Notes: generated from the letters alone by a model not told the origin. A stretch of 64,000 nucleotides of DNA from Clostridia bacterium (GCA_016937975.1 JAFGVN010000068.1:1-64000); one strand, 5' to 3'. Positions 1-8,622 are shown, counted from the first letter of the stretch. Program-made: numbers and translations.

Positions 1-84
1 GAACTGGCGGGTTAGCTTAGTCCATTAAAAGCTGTTAGGCTTTTCTACCTAAGAATCTTATGACTTTAGTCGTGAGAGGTTCAA

Positions 85-741
85 ATGGTAACAGAAGTTG
101 ATCAAAACTCTGAAAAGATGCTCATTGAAAAGTTAAAAAATGAATTCCCTGACTTTGGATTTTTAGCAGAAGAATCCGGTAGCAGTGATGAAAAGGAATA
201 CATGTGGGTCATTGATCCTTTAGATGGTACAACAAATTTTTCAGTGGGTGTCCCTATCTTTGCAATATCAGTAGGATTAAAAAAAGGAAGTGAAACGATT
301 TTAGGTGCTGTCTATATGCCTTTGACAAATGTTATGTATACAGCCATTAAAGGTGAAGGAGCATATAAAAACAACAGTGCTATTAGGGTAAATGATAACA
401 AAACCCTTAGAGCTTCTGTATTGGCTACAGGTTTTCCCTATGATCGTGCAGAAAACCGAATCAATAATGTTACCGAATTTTCAAAAGTAGTACCCCATGT
501 GAAAGGGATCAGAAGATTAGGCGTTGCTGCTTATGATTTATGCTTGGTCGCTGAAGGTGTATTTGCAGGTTATTGGGAATTTGGGATAAAACCTTGGGAT
601 TTCACTGCAGGATTATTAATTGCTACCGAAGCAGGTGCTACCTTTAAAATGCTACCCCATAGAGATTATTCGATGATTGTATCGAACCCATTTATTTTTG
701 ATGAATTAGAAAATATTTTAGATTTAAAAAAGCAGAATTAA
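85..741 (+). CDS. Inositol monophosphatase family protein, N-terminally truncated
   Basis: This family removes phosphate from inositol phosphates or related sugar phosphates in the cytosol using Mg2+. Visible metal-ligand motifs are LAEESG and WVIDPLDGTTNF, plus the C-terminal WDFTAG. The ORF opens at MVTEVD, which normally sits about 40 residues into the protein, so the N-terminal part is missing. A weak GAGAGG ribosome site precedes this ATG. The upstream bases read KNLMTLVVRGSN in frame 3, which fits the lost segment, but with a shifted frame and two TAG codons. The gene is therefore probably a pseudogene, or it carries sequence errors near a contig end. Family assignment is firm; functionality is doubtful. 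Confidence 0.75.
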   Translation: MVTEVDQNSEKMLIEKLKNEFPDFGFLAEESGSSDEKEYMWVIDPLDGTTNFSVGVPIFAISVGLKKGSETILGAVYMPLTNVMYTAIKGEGAYKNNSAIRVNDNKTLRASVLATGFPYDRAENRINNVTEFSKVVPHVKGIRRLGVAAYDLCLVAEGVFAGYWEFGIKPWDFTAGLLIATEAGATFKMLPHRDYSMIVSNPFIFDELENILDLKKQN

Positions 742-752
742 TCTGCTTTTTT
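726..752. terminator. Bidirectional hairpin terminator
   Basis: An 11-bp perfect stem (AAAAAAGCAGA / TCTGCTTTTTT) with a 5-nt loop lies between two convergent genes. It holds both stop codons and has A and T tracts on either side, so it can serve both directions. Confidence 0.8.
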
Positions 753-1582
753 CATTGCCATATTTCTTTATGCTCATCAATAAACATTTCTATGGTTCTC
801 GGATCTCTTCCTAATAATGTTTTGGCAGTTGATGTCACGTCCTTCGCCATACCCATACGTGTTGTTAAATAAAGTACCATCATAACATTGGCAAAAGTTT
901 TATCTAGGCCATTCCTTATCATCTTTTTTCTAAACTTAAGAAGACTAGGATTTGAATAAATAATTTTCCGTTTCAGAATTCTACTCATATGTTCTGCTAC
1001 TTCATAATAGTCAATGGCTTCTTTTCCTGTTATAGTGTATTTTTGATACTTCGCCTCTTCATTTAGAAGACATCTTGCAATGATTTCACCGATGTCTTTT
1101 GCATCTATAAAACTAATTTTAGCCTTCCCTGAAGGTATGAAAATCTCATTTAATTCAATTATCTCTTTACCATGAGGCTCAATTAGATTTTGCATAAAAA
1201 AACTCGGTCTTATAAAGGTATAGGGCATTCCCGATGCCTCAATGTATTTTTCAATTTTATGGTGTGGTGGAAAAGGATTCTTTTCTACGCCAAGTAATGA
1301 TAAGAATACAATATGTTTTACCTGCTGCTTTTTACAAGCATCTATGAAGGGCTCGAAAATCCCTTTAACATCTGTTAGCTCAGGAGGTCTCACTAAAAAT
1401 ACAGCATCAATGTCCTGAAGAGCATTTTCGAAGGTCTCAGATTTCTCAAAATCTAGAATTCTGTATGTTTCAGTATTATGATGATTTCTACTACTTGTAT
1501 AATAACTTACTTGGAGTGCATCAAGATACGAGCAAACTGATTTGCCAACATTTCCTCTTGAACCTGTAATTAATATATTCAT
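752..1582 (-). CDS. NmrA-like NAD(P)-binding oxidoreductase (atypical SDR)
   Basis: The protein has an N-terminal Rossmann fold with the motif TGSRGNVGKSV (GxxGxxG type), and its 276 aa suit the NmrA/QorB-like atypical SDR family. These cytosolic proteins bind NAD(P)H and act as reductases or redox sensors. The substrate cannot be read from the sequence. The gene directly abuts the upstream MarR gene (stop and start are adjacent), so the two form one operon. By analogy with other MarR operons it may answer a redox or electrophile stress, but that is inference. Confidence 0.85.
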   Translation of the reverse strand: MNILITGSRGNVGKSVCSYLDALQVSYYTSSRNHHNTETYRILDFEKSETFENALQDIDAVFLVRPPELTDVKGIFEPFIDACKKQQVKHIVFLSLLGVEKNPFPPHHKIEKYIEASGMPYTFIRPSFFMQNLIEPHGKEIIELNEIFIPSGKAKISFIDAKDIGEIIARCLLNEEAKYQKYTITGKEAIDYYEVAEHMSRILKRKIIYSNPSLLKFRKKMIRNGLDKTFANVMMVLYLTTRMGMAKDVTSTAKTLLGRDPRTIEMFIDEHKEIWQ

Positions 1583-1993
1583 CTACCGCTCCAATTTCTC
1601 AACTAAGAACAACATCTGTTTTTCAAGTTTTTCTTTTTCTTCAATGGAAAACGCCTTAAAAAATTCACTACTTAGCGCATCTGCTATTTTTCTTGCTTCC
1701 TTAAGCTTCTCTTGACCCAGATGTGTAAGCTTTATAAACTCTGAGCGTCTGTCATAATCATTCTTAAACTTTTCAATATAACTTAACTTTTCCAGTCGTG
1801 ATATTATGCCTGATATTGTTGGTCGATCAGAACCTAATTGTTCCGCGATTTCATTGGCAACACCCCTATTTCCCATGAGATCAATTTGATTCATCACAGA
1901 AAATTGTGAAGAAGTTAATGCTATAGACTTTAAACTTTGATCCATCTTAGTTTTCATATATCGTGAAACTTTAATTAATAAATAAGTCAGCAT
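1583..1993 (-). CDS. MarR-family transcriptional regulator
   Basis: This 136-aa winged-helix regulator shows the MarR DNA-binding core: GNRGVANEIAEQLGSDRPTISGII for the recognition region and the wing DYDRRSEFIKLT. MarR dimers typically repress their own operon and release DNA on binding a small ligand or on cysteine oxidation. This protein lacks an obvious N-terminal sensing cysteine. It is first in an operon with the NmrA-like reductase. A palindrome overlapping its own -10 box argues for autorepression. Confidence 0.93.
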   Translation of the reverse strand: MLTYLLIKVSRYMKTKMDQSLKSIALTSSQFSVMNQIDLMGNRGVANEIAEQLGSDRPTISGIISRLEKLSYIEKFKNDYDRRSEFIKLTHLGQEKLKEARKIADALSSEFFKAFSIEEKEKLEKQMLFLVEKLER

Positions 1994-2021
1994 AGTTTCT
2001 CCTTTTTAGTTAGCTTACTAA

Positions 2022-2055
2022 TAGTTAGTGTACTAACTAAAGTAATTTATGTCAA
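2022..2055 (-). promoter_or_regulatory. MarR-NmrA operon promoter with overlapping operator
   Basis: On the minus strand, a consensus -35 TTGACA (2050-2055) is followed after 17 bp by -10 TACACT (2027-2032). An inverted repeat TAGTTAGT-gt-ACTAACTA (2022-2039) covers the -10 box. A weaker copy, TTAGT-N6-ACTAA, lies at 2006-2021. The layout fits repression by the MarR protein encoded directly downstream. Confidence 0.8.
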
Positions 2056-2078
2056 TAAAAAAACTGCTTAAAGCAGTT
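2056..2078 (-). terminator. Hairpin terminator of the 2068-2370 gene
   Basis: On the minus strand, AACTGC-TTTAA-GCAGTT is followed by a run of seven T. The stem overlaps the stop codon of the small dimeric alpha-beta barrel gene. Confidence 0.75.
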
Positions 2079-2370
2079 CTTTCGTTTCAAAATATTTGAG
2101 TTCATAGGTTTTATTCACAGGTGCCTCCAGCAAATATTCACCAAAACTTGCCATTAAATCTTTAAAGACACCTGTTTTCATGAAAGCTTCAGCATAAGCT
2201 TTAGCTTCCCATGTGCCAATGGCCATCATTTCATTTTCACGGGTATAAAGCTGAACTCTTACAAAACCTTCAGCTCTAGTAATTTTGTTATAGACGCCTT
2301 CTTTCCATAGTGCGACCCCTTGTTCTAACATCCCTGGCTTAAACTTATATTCTATATGAGCATTATACAT
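2068..2370 (-). CDS. Small antibiotic-biosynthesis-monooxygenase-like (ABM/dimeric alpha-beta barrel) protein
   Basis: A 100-aa protein whose pattern (an opening strand with IEYKFKPGM, a helix, then RVQLYTRENEMMAIGTWE) resembles the ABM/YdhR-type ferredoxin-like dimeric barrel. Members include quinol monooxygenases and heme-degrading enzymes, but many are uncharacterised. No catalytic residue can be assigned here. It appears monocistronic, with its own terminator. The family call is by overall pattern and only moderately sure. Confidence 0.55.
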   Translation of the reverse strand: MYNAHIEYKFKPGMLEQGVALWKEGVYNKITRAEGFVRVQLYTRENEMMAIGTWEAKAYAEAFMKTGVFKDLMASFGEYLLEAPVNKTYELKYFETKELL

Positions 2371-2449
2371 GTTGCCTCCTTATTCTATACCATTTTAATA
2401 AACATTATATGAATATTATATAAGAAGGAACAATACATATCTACCTTTT

Positions 2450-2761
2450 TTAGAATATTCCTGTTAGTAACAACAAATAAACAATGCCTATGGTGCCTAT
2501 AACAGAGATGATTATGCCACCTTTAAAATAGCTATAGGCAACTGTGAAAATTATCCCAATTACACTTGCCGTGAGGTGCTCTGGTACAGCAGTCAAAGTG
2601 CCAGGTAAAACCAATACACCTAAAGCAGTATATGGGATATACTCCAGAAACTGTTTAACCTTATTGGGTAATCGTTCGTGATCAACCATAAAAAAAGGAA
2701 CTACTCTAGGCAGATAGGTAACAATCATCATACCAAGGATTATAAGATTAACACTACTCAT
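2450..2761 (-). CDS. azlD: Branched-chain amino acid export subunit AzlD
   Basis: A 103-aa protein with three to four hydrophobic segments. The early motif YLPRVVPFFMV is typical of AzlD (AzlD/YgaH family), the small partner of AzlC. The pair forms an inner-membrane exporter for branched-chain amino acids or their analogues. It overlaps the upstream azlC by 8 bp, implying translational coupling and a 1:1 complex. Confidence 0.9.
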   Translation of the reverse strand: MSSVNLIILGMMIVTYLPRVVPFFMVDHERLPNKVKQFLEYIPYTALGVLVLPGTLTAVPEHLTASVIGIIFTVAYSYFKGGIIISVIGTIGIVYLLLLTGIF

Positions 2762-3449
2762 ACTTCTCCCCCTTTACAATGATTGTTGCTGTAAGTGAGA
2801 TTATAACGATGGATAAAACTATACTCCAACCACTGGACAAATGGATTACTTTTAACAAGAAGGTATTCAGAAGACCAGATGATATGGCCAAAAGTAGTCC
2901 TAATCTATTCCCTTTAATCTTAGGAACCAGTAACGCAACAAACATAGCATACAGACCTATACCCATACTCAGTTGAAGCAGCTTGGGCAGCACCCCGCCT
3001 AAAAGGTAGCCAAATGCAGTTCCTAGACACCAGCCCAAGTAACCTGTTATTGTCATAGTCATCATGTAGGAAGCCGTCAACTGTCCTTTTGCAAAGGAAG
3101 CAACAGAAAAGGTTTCATCAGTAATAAAAAAACCTATGAATCCTTTCACCCCTTTGTGCTTAACTTTTAATCGAGCAGACAAAGAAGCACTCATAAGAAA
3201 ATGTCTGAAATTTAAAAATAGAGTGGTCAGTATAATTGCAACAGGGCTTGCTGCAACTGCAATCATTTTTACAGCGATAAACTGCGACGCACCAGCAAAA
3301 ACAATAATGGAAAAACTTATGGTTTCGAAAAAAGTTAATCCTGTATTGGAGGATAAAATACCAAAAGTAATTGCAATTGGAAAATAGCCTAGAAAAATTG
3401 GAAAACCATCTTTAAAACCTTGCTTTTTATCTAATATTTCTAATATCAT
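2754..3449 (-). CDS. azlC: Branched-chain amino acid export subunit AzlC
   Basis: A 231-aa AzlC/YgaZ-family membrane protein. Recognisable signatures are GYFPIAITFGIL near the N-terminus, FAGASQFIAVKMI, LNFRHFLMSASL and FITDETFSVA. With AzlD it exports branched-chain amino acids across the cytoplasmic membrane. It is first in the azlCD operon and has a near-consensus promoter just upstream. No Lrp-like regulator gene lies beside it. Confidence 0.93.
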   Translation of the reverse strand: MILEILDKKQGFKDGFPIFLGYFPIAITFGILSSNTGLTFFETISFSIIVFAGASQFIAVKMIAVAASPVAIILTTLFLNFRHFLMSASLSARLKVKHKGVKGFIGFFITDETFSVASFAKGQLTASYMMTMTITGYLGWCLGTAFGYLLGGVLPKLLQLSMGIGLYAMFVALLVPKIKGNRLGLLLAISSGLLNTFLLKVIHLSSGWSIVLSIVIISLTATIIVKGEKYE

Positions 3450-3471
3450 AATTTACCTCTTTTGTAAAACT

Positions 3472-3500
3472 ATTGTAGTGATTAAGTCTTGAAATGTCAA
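3472..3500 (-). promoter_or_regulatory. azlCD promoter
   Basis: On the minus strand, TTGACA (3495-3500), a 17-bp spacer, then TACAAT (3472-3477), about 20 bp upstream of the azlC start codon. This is a strong vegetative-type promoter. Confidence 0.75.
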
Positions 3501-3744
3501 TGCATTGTCCCTTTATAAGGCAACAAAATACAGACAATTAGAATCCTAATCTTGCAGATACTCTATCAAATTTTACTGCATATATTTTACAAAAGTAAAA
3601 ATAATGATAGACAACGAAACAAACTCAATCCTAAGAACCTCTTTTTGTATACTTTACAGTAACATTCTTTTGAAATATGGCTTATTTCCTATTTGAAAAT
3701 TATTGCATCATATAAAGTTAATTTCAACAAATAATTCTAAATAC

Positions 3745-3770
3745 AAAAAAACTGTACCCAAAGATACAGT
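3745..3770 (-). terminator. Terminator of the Nramp gene
   Basis: On the minus strand, ACTGTA-N8-TACAGT is followed by seven T, 20 to 50 bp after the Nramp stop codon. Confidence 0.75.
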
Positions 3771-3792
3771 CATGATTTTAAATGTTTTCTTT

Positions 3793-5052
3793 TTATCCTT
3801 TAAAAAAACTGATAAACAACATGATGTTCAGCACCGTAAGAATGAGACCGATGGACCATAGCATCAACTTTGTTAGCAGGTTGTTTTTATGTTTTCCCAT
3901 TACTTTTTCAGAGGAGGTTAAGTAGATCTGAAGAAATACAGTAATAGGTAACTGTATACTTAAAATCATCTGGCTGATAATTAAACCTCTAAAAGGATCT
4001 CCAATCAAGAATATTAATACTGTAGAAAAAGTTAAAATACCTATCACACCAATTTTTGAATGTATATCTTTGATGTTATAAGGTTCTCCAAACATACCTG
4101 CAAAAATGGAACCGCCTGCCATACCAGCTGTAATGGTTGATGATATCCCTGAAAACAATAATGCTACACCAAAGATAACCGCTGCACCACCACCCACTAA
4201 AGGCTCTAACATCTCTTTTGCCATGGAAAGTTCTTCTACGTGTATGCCACTAGCAAAAAATGTTGTGGCTGCTAAAATAATCATAGCACTGTTAATTGCC
4301 CAACCAACAATCATTGAAAACAACGTATCTGTAAACTCAAACTTCAATTGCTTTTTTATCACTCTTTCATCTTCCAAATTCCACTGTCTGCTTTGTATAA
4401 CTTCTGAATGTAAAAAAAGATTATGTGGCATCACGACTGCCCCTAATACAGACATAACGATGGTCATTGACCCACCTGGAATACTCACATGGGTCCATCC
4501 TCTTACCGCTTCAGACCAACTGATATCCACTAAAGTCAGTTCATATAAGAAAGATAATCCAATAATGGAAACAAAGCCAATAATCCACTTTTCAAGTTTA
4601 AAATAGGAATTGGACAAAAGCATATATATGATTAAGATTAAAACCATAACAGCCCCTAATTTCATAGGAACTTTAAACAATAATTCCAATGCTATGGCAC
4701 CACCCAAGATTTCTGCAAGGGCTGTTGAAATGGCTGCCATGATTCCCGTAATCAAAACACTCTTTGATAACCAAGGTTTTAAATGCTTCGTTGCAGCTTC
4801 AGATAAACAGTCTCCAGTAGCAATGCCTAAATGAGCAACGTTATGCTGTAAAATAATCAGCATCATTGTGGACAATGTCACCATCCATAAAAGTTTATAG
4901 CCGTAATCTGATCCTGCTGCAATGTTTGAAGCCCAGTTCCCTGGATCAATAAATCCTACTGTCACCAATAAACCTGGACCAATGTATTTTAAAATTTCGC
5001 TAATGCCAAATACTTTTTTATGATTTTTATTTTTTAACTCTTTTAAAAACAT
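3793..5052 (-). CDS. Nramp-family divalent metal (Mn2+/Fe2+) transporter
   Basis: A 419-aa polytopic membrane protein with both Nramp signature motifs: DPGN in the first helix and MPHN in the sixth (VVMPHNLFLHSEV). The retained methionine in the MPHN helix favours transition metals (Mn2+ or Fe2+) over Mg2+, based on what is known of Nramp selectivity. It would couple uptake to protons in the cytoplasmic membrane. It stands alone, with its own terminator. No MntR or Fur box could be identified with confidence in the 97-bp upstream gap. Confidence 0.92.
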   Translation of the reverse strand: MFLKELKNKNHKKVFGISEILKYIGPGLLVTVGFIDPGNWASNIAAGSDYGYKLLWMVTLSTMMLIILQHNVAHLGIATGDCLSEAATKHLKPWLSKSVLITGIMAAISTALAEILGGAIALELLFKVPMKLGAVMVLILIIYMLLSNSYFKLEKWIIGFVSIIGLSFLYELTLVDISWSEAVRGWTHVSIPGGSMTIVMSVLGAVVMPHNLFLHSEVIQSRQWNLEDERVIKKQLKFEFTDTLFSMIVGWAINSAMIILAATTFFASGIHVEELSMAKEMLEPLVGGGAAVIFGVALLFSGISSTITAGMAGGSIFAGMFGEPYNIKDIHSKIGVIGILTFSTVLIFLIGDPFRGLIISQMILSIQLPITVFLQIYLTSSEKVMGKHKNNLLTKLMLWSIGLILTVLNIMLFISFFKG

Positions 5053-5136
5053 GTAATACCTTCTTTGCTATGTCTATGATTTAATGTTTGCTACTTATCT
5101 ACTTCATCCTTTAATTTGTTTGATGGTATAACCCAG

Positions 5137-5165
5137 CATAACTTGTACATTATGCACAAGTTATG
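5137..5165 (-). other. 9-bp inverted repeat over the cysE stop codon
   Basis: CATAACTTG / CAAGTTATG with an 11-nt loop spans the end of cysE. It lacks a T-run, so it is either an mRNA-stabilising hairpin or a weak terminator. Confidence 0.4.
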
Positions 5166-5737
5166 TGATCACAATATTTTTTACTAGAGATAACCGTGTA
5201 TTCTGTTACCTGGGTTTCTTCTTCCCTTCGAATAACCTTTGCAGGTATACCTACAACCGTTGCATTTGGAGGTACCTCTTTTAAAACTACAGATCCAGCA
5301 CCAATTTTAGCATTATCTCCCACTTTAAATGAACCCAATACCTTTGCACCGGCACTGATTAATACATGATTACCAATAGATGGGTGTCTTTTACCAGTTT
5401 CTTTTCCAGTACCTCCTAAGGTCACACCTTGATAAATGGTTACATGATCACCAATAACAGCGGTTTCTCCAATAACAACGCCTTGTCCATGATCTATGAA
5501 CAATCCTTTACCAATGACAGCACCAGGGTGTATTTCAATACCTGTTCGCTTAACACCACGTTGGGATATATAGCGAGCAATAAAGTATTTTTTCTTTAAG
5601 TAAAATCTATGAGCAACTCTATAATACAAAAGGGCTATAAATCCAGGATATAAAAAAACCTCCATTGGTGATTTAATCGCTGGATCTTTTGACATAATAT
5701 TATCCATTTCACTTTTTATATATTTTATAATTTTCAT
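5150..5737 (-). CDS. cysE: Serine O-acetyltransferase
   Basis: Transfers acetyl from acetyl-CoA to L-serine, the first step of cysteine synthesis in the cytosol. The protein has 195 aa, as in the short EpsC/CysE type. It carries the left-handed beta-helix hexapeptide region with HPGAVIGKG, DHGQGVVIGETA, GVTLGGTGK and the active-site-loop region KRHPSIGNH. The tail ends ...CDHITCA, with two cysteines; feedback inhibition by cysteine through the C-terminus is known in the family. No cysK is adjacent in the window. A CymR-like box at the promoter suggests sulfur-responsive control. Confidence 0.93.
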   Translation of the reverse strand: MKIIKYIKSEMDNIMSKDPAIKSPMEVFLYPGFIALLYYRVAHRFYLKKKYFIARYISQRGVKRTGIEIHPGAVIGKGLFIDHGQGVVIGETAVIGDHVTIYQGVTLGGTGKETGKRHPSIGNHVLISAGAKVLGSFKVGDNAKIGAGSVVLKEVPPNATVVGIPAKVIRREEETQVTEYTVISSKKYCDHITCA

Positions 5738-5775
5738 AAGATACTCCTATTCATTGATATTTCTATCACAATTAA

Positions 5776-5803
5776 AGTATACTAAATCGGTAGGAATAGT
5801 CAA
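5776..5803 (-). promoter_or_regulatory. cysE promoter with CymR/Rrf2-like box
   Basis: On the minus strand, TTGACT (5798-5803), a 16-bp spacer, then TATACT (5776-5781). The spacer reads ATTCCTACCGATTTAG, resembling the ATTCCTA-type half-site of CymR/Rrf2 regulators of cysteine genes. The promoter is clear; the box is a pattern match from memory. Confidence 0.6.
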
Positions 5804-5930
5804 CATCTAACTATCATTCTACTAAAAATGATATCGTTTTCCCAAGAAAAATTACTTTACTGACTTCTTGAAACGCCATTTAAGGGAAAATTAATTTATT
5901 AAGAATATTTATGAAAATATCGGATAGACC

Positions 5931-5959
5931 AAAAAAGACTTTAGTTGAACTAAAGTCTT
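5931..5959 (-). terminator. Terminator of the kinase-phosphorylase gene
   Basis: A 12-bp near-continuous inverted repeat, AAGACTTTAGTT / AACTAAAGTCTT, is followed on the minus strand by a T-run, directly after the stop codon at 5967. Confidence 0.85.
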
Positions 5960-5966
5960 CAATAAT

Positions 5967-8570
5967 TTATTGATGAATTTTATATTTAAAAGTTTTAAAA
6001 TCAATTTCTATGCTGATACTAGCCAAATCATTGTGCCACTCGATTTTAAGTTCATGATCTTCACTTGGCAACAGATTTATACGTGAGTCTCCCGTAAAAG
6101 CAGGATGACTGTTTCTTAATTTAAGAAGGTCCAGTTGAGCAGTAACAACAGGCTCTGATATTTTACTATAAATCTCATCCATGGTGAAATTCGTTCTGTT
6201 AATTTCTTTATGAGCCAAGGAACCTGCTGCTTTAACGGCCTCATAATCATTCTTTCCACCAAACAAATCCAAATACCATACTTGGGGTTTCCCAGGCATA
6301 AACATCTGTAAAGCTCTCGCCAAAATTAATTTACTTTCATCTTCACCAATGGCACTGAAATACGTTGCATTTACCTGATAATATAAATTTTTCTTACCGT
6401 GTAAATCTTTTACGTGACCACCTCTTGCCACTACAACTTTAATTAAGTTTTCTATTTGCTCATCTGGCAGTAAACCTTTTAAGTCCAATAATGGTATGCC
6501 ATCATGACAACCTAACATATTGACAGTTTTTATATTCTCATCTAATATTTCGGTAATCCATCTTTTTAAGTAAGAGGCATCACTTCTTTCAAAGGCATCT
6601 ATAATTAAACCCGGTAAAAAGAAATCATATGTCATATAGCCTTGTTCTGCTATTTTTGAGTGAATCTTTTCATGATACATGGAATGTATTTCTGGCAAAA
6701 TACTTAAACCACGAGCTTGTGCCATCTCATTCACTTGATCAAGAACTTCCCAGGTTTCAGGATCATTTAAAAAGTTTCTTTTCCCTGGCGCTTTAGGTGC
6801 ATAGGCAAAAGCATCCAATCTAACAATCTCAGCACCATAACCTGCAATTTTATCCAATGTATTTTCATAAAACGCCCAGACCAAAGGTGATGCAATATTT
6901 AGATCCATTTGACCCAAATACTTTTTATTGGATTCCATATATTCAATGATCTTATTTTTATATGGCTCTGAGATATCAACATTCAAGTCATCTAAACATT
7001 GATGCTCATCCAATTGTTTGTTGAAAGCTTTCGCTAAAACTTCGGCTTTTCCATATTGTACTGGAATCAAAGCCATAATGTCTTGGGGATCCAACTTTTG
7101 ATATCTAATTTCCTGATAGAAAGTATTCCAGTAAGGAATATATGCTCCATTAGGCATTCTAACCCTTAGGATTGGTAATCCAGGTTTCCTAAAGAACATA
7201 TCTTTTGTATAACTTTCATCTGGAATTAGAACACCCTCTTCAACCTTGCCACATCCAGCCCAAAATTCATTCCAATTAATGAAAAAGTCCTTATATTTAG
7301 AATCTGTACCATGTTTCAATAAATCCTGAAATTGTGGGGATAACACTGAAGCATGATTCAAAATAAAATCCAATTTCAAGTTAATCTTTTCATTTTTTAA
7401 GTTTTCCAAGTCATGATAGCTGACGAGTGTTTCGTTTAAGTCATAATCTATAACTGAAAATCCTCTATCCAAATCTGTATTAAATAAACTTGGCAAAATG
7501 TAAAAAGATTCAAAGGCTCCACTTACTTCTTGACATGAAAGCAAATCAACTGAACCAGATAACTTGCCACCTAAACTATCAGGATATGCGTTAAACATCG
7601 GTCCCATCTTTACTGTTCTAGGTTTTGAAATTTTCAACAAAGTTTTATAATCAATTAACTCCCCTGATTTAGTCAATATTAATTTTGCTTTTTTACTTTG
7701 TAACAATAATTTTTCTTGTTCCAATTTTAAGACCATAGACGTAAAAGCACTGTCTATTTTACCGTCTCTGTTTCTGCTTGCTCGATGTGCTAAAGTTTCT
7801 TCAGGTGTGCTGTTCAGTAATATAGGAATATCTACACCATTTAAATAGTCGTTGTTACCATGGGTCCACTCAATAATCAACACTTTAATATCACCAAAAG
7901 AAACATGATCATACCACAAGTCATCGATGGTTCTTCCCATTCTCTTTAAGGCAATAAGGGTTTCATTGGACTTAAATTTTTCAATGATTTCATTGATCTG
8001 ATCAAAATCGATTTCATGTGGAGTGCCCAAGTAAGATTTAAGCCCTTTTATACCTTCACTTTGGTAAGCTGAAAGCCATGGGTATGTTTGACATAATGCA
8101 ACATCAGCATCTTTTTCATCTTTCCACAATTGAATCAATTGATCTTTTATTGATGATGTATATTGATTTTTCTTTATCAACCCTTTAAGTCCTGAAGTTC
8201 TAAAAACATTTAATCTTTCAGCATCATTATATTCAGGAATTCTTCTTGGATAATTATCACCCGATAAAATATAAGTATTAATTTTCATCTGATTCAAGTA
8301 ATACCCAATTAAGGCACCTGTTTCTGATTTGCCAACACCTGAACCGCCATGTATGGATATAACAATTTTATCCTGCACAAATAAAATTTCCTTCATAAGC
8401 TTCAGCAAAGGTTTAAAGAGATTATTGGTATTCACTATATGAGTTTCATTAATTTTAATCTTGTCACCCGGCATATCACCTTTAGGGATCGAATGTACAT
8501 CCTCTATAGATGGCGGTTGCCAAGTTTCTATTTGATTTTCAAGTATATTTAACAAATTATTTTTAACCAT
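5967..8570 (-). CDS. Fusion: P-loop kinase domain + GH13_18 glycoside phosphorylase (sucrose/glucosylglycerate phosphorylase-like)
   Basis: An 867-aa two-part cytosolic protein. Residues 1 to about 300 form a P-loop domain with Walker A GGSGVGKS (75-82) and an uridine-kinase-like layout (LSGDNYPRR, later TPEETLAHRASR). From about 325 (GPMFNAYPDSLGG) a GH13 subfamily-18 phosphorylase barrel follows. Its expected nucleophile lies in VRLDAFAYAPK (about D586), the acid/base in LPEIHSMYHEK (about E627), and the third acid in GCHDGIPLLDLKG. Such enzymes split an alpha-glucoside with phosphate to give glucose 1-phosphate. The kinase may act on the released acceptor or on the substrate, which is inference. 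A LacI regulator and operator lie upstream. The substrate is unknown. Confidence 0.85.
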   Translation of the reverse strand: MVKNNLLNILENQIETWQPPSIEDVHSIPKGDMPGDKIKINETHIVNTNNLFKPLLKLMKEILFVQDKIVISIHGGSGVGKSETGALIGYYLNQMKINTYILSGDNYPRRIPEYNDAERLNVFRTSGLKGLIKKNQYTSSIKDQLIQLWKDEKDADVALCQTYPWLSAYQSEGIKGLKSYLGTPHEIDFDQINEIIEKFKSNETLIALKRMGRTIDDLWYDHVSFGDIKVLIIEWTHGNNDYLNGVDIPILLNSTPEETLAHRASRNRDGKIDSAFTSMVLKLEQEKLLLQSKKAKLILTKSGELIDYKTLLKISKPRTVKMGPMFNAYPDSLGGKLSGSVDLLSCQEVSGAFESFYILPSLFNTDLDRGFSVIDYDLNETLVSYHDLENLKNEKINLKLDFILNHASVLSPQFQDLLKHGTDSKYKDFFINWNEFWAGCGKVEEGVLIPDESYTKDMFFRKPGLPILRVRMPNGAYIPYWNTFYQEIRYQKLDPQDIMALIPVQYGKAEVLAKAFNKQLDEHQCLDDLNVDISEPYKNKIIEYMESNKKYLGQMDLNIASPLVWAFYENTLDKIAGYGAEIVRLDAFAYAPKAPGKRNFLNDPETWEVLDQVNEMAQARGLSILPEIHSMYHEKIHSKIAEQGYMTYDFFLPGLIIDAFERSDASYLKRWITEILDENIKTVNMLGCHDGIPLLDLKGLLPDEQIENLIKVVVARGGHVKDLHGKKNLYYQVNATYFSAIGEDESKLILARALQMFMPGKPQVWYLDLFGGKNDYEAVKAAGSLAHKEINRTNFTMDEIYSKISEPVVTAQLDLLKLRNSHPAFTGDSRINLLPSEDHELKIEWHNDLASISIEIDFKTFKYKIHQ

Positions 8571-8622
8571 TCACATCACCTCATCTAGTTTATACACAAT
8601 ATATTTGTTTTCAATCAACAGA

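Larger units (their letters stand above)
3450..3792. other. Intergenic region between azlC and the Nramp gene
   Basis: This 343-bp stretch holds the azlCD promoter at its left end and the Nramp terminator at its right end. The AT-rich middle (about 3500-3740) shows no ORF with a ribosome site and no recognisable RNA structure. Confidence 0.7.

Noticed and set aside
6-86. tRNA-like sequence (GCTT/AAGC arm, TTAGG/CCTAA arm, GGTTCAAAT)
   Set aside because: The anticodon loop would have 8 bases, the D-loop lacks GG, and no 3' acceptor half exists. The bases are better explained as decayed coding sequence of the phosphatase gene.
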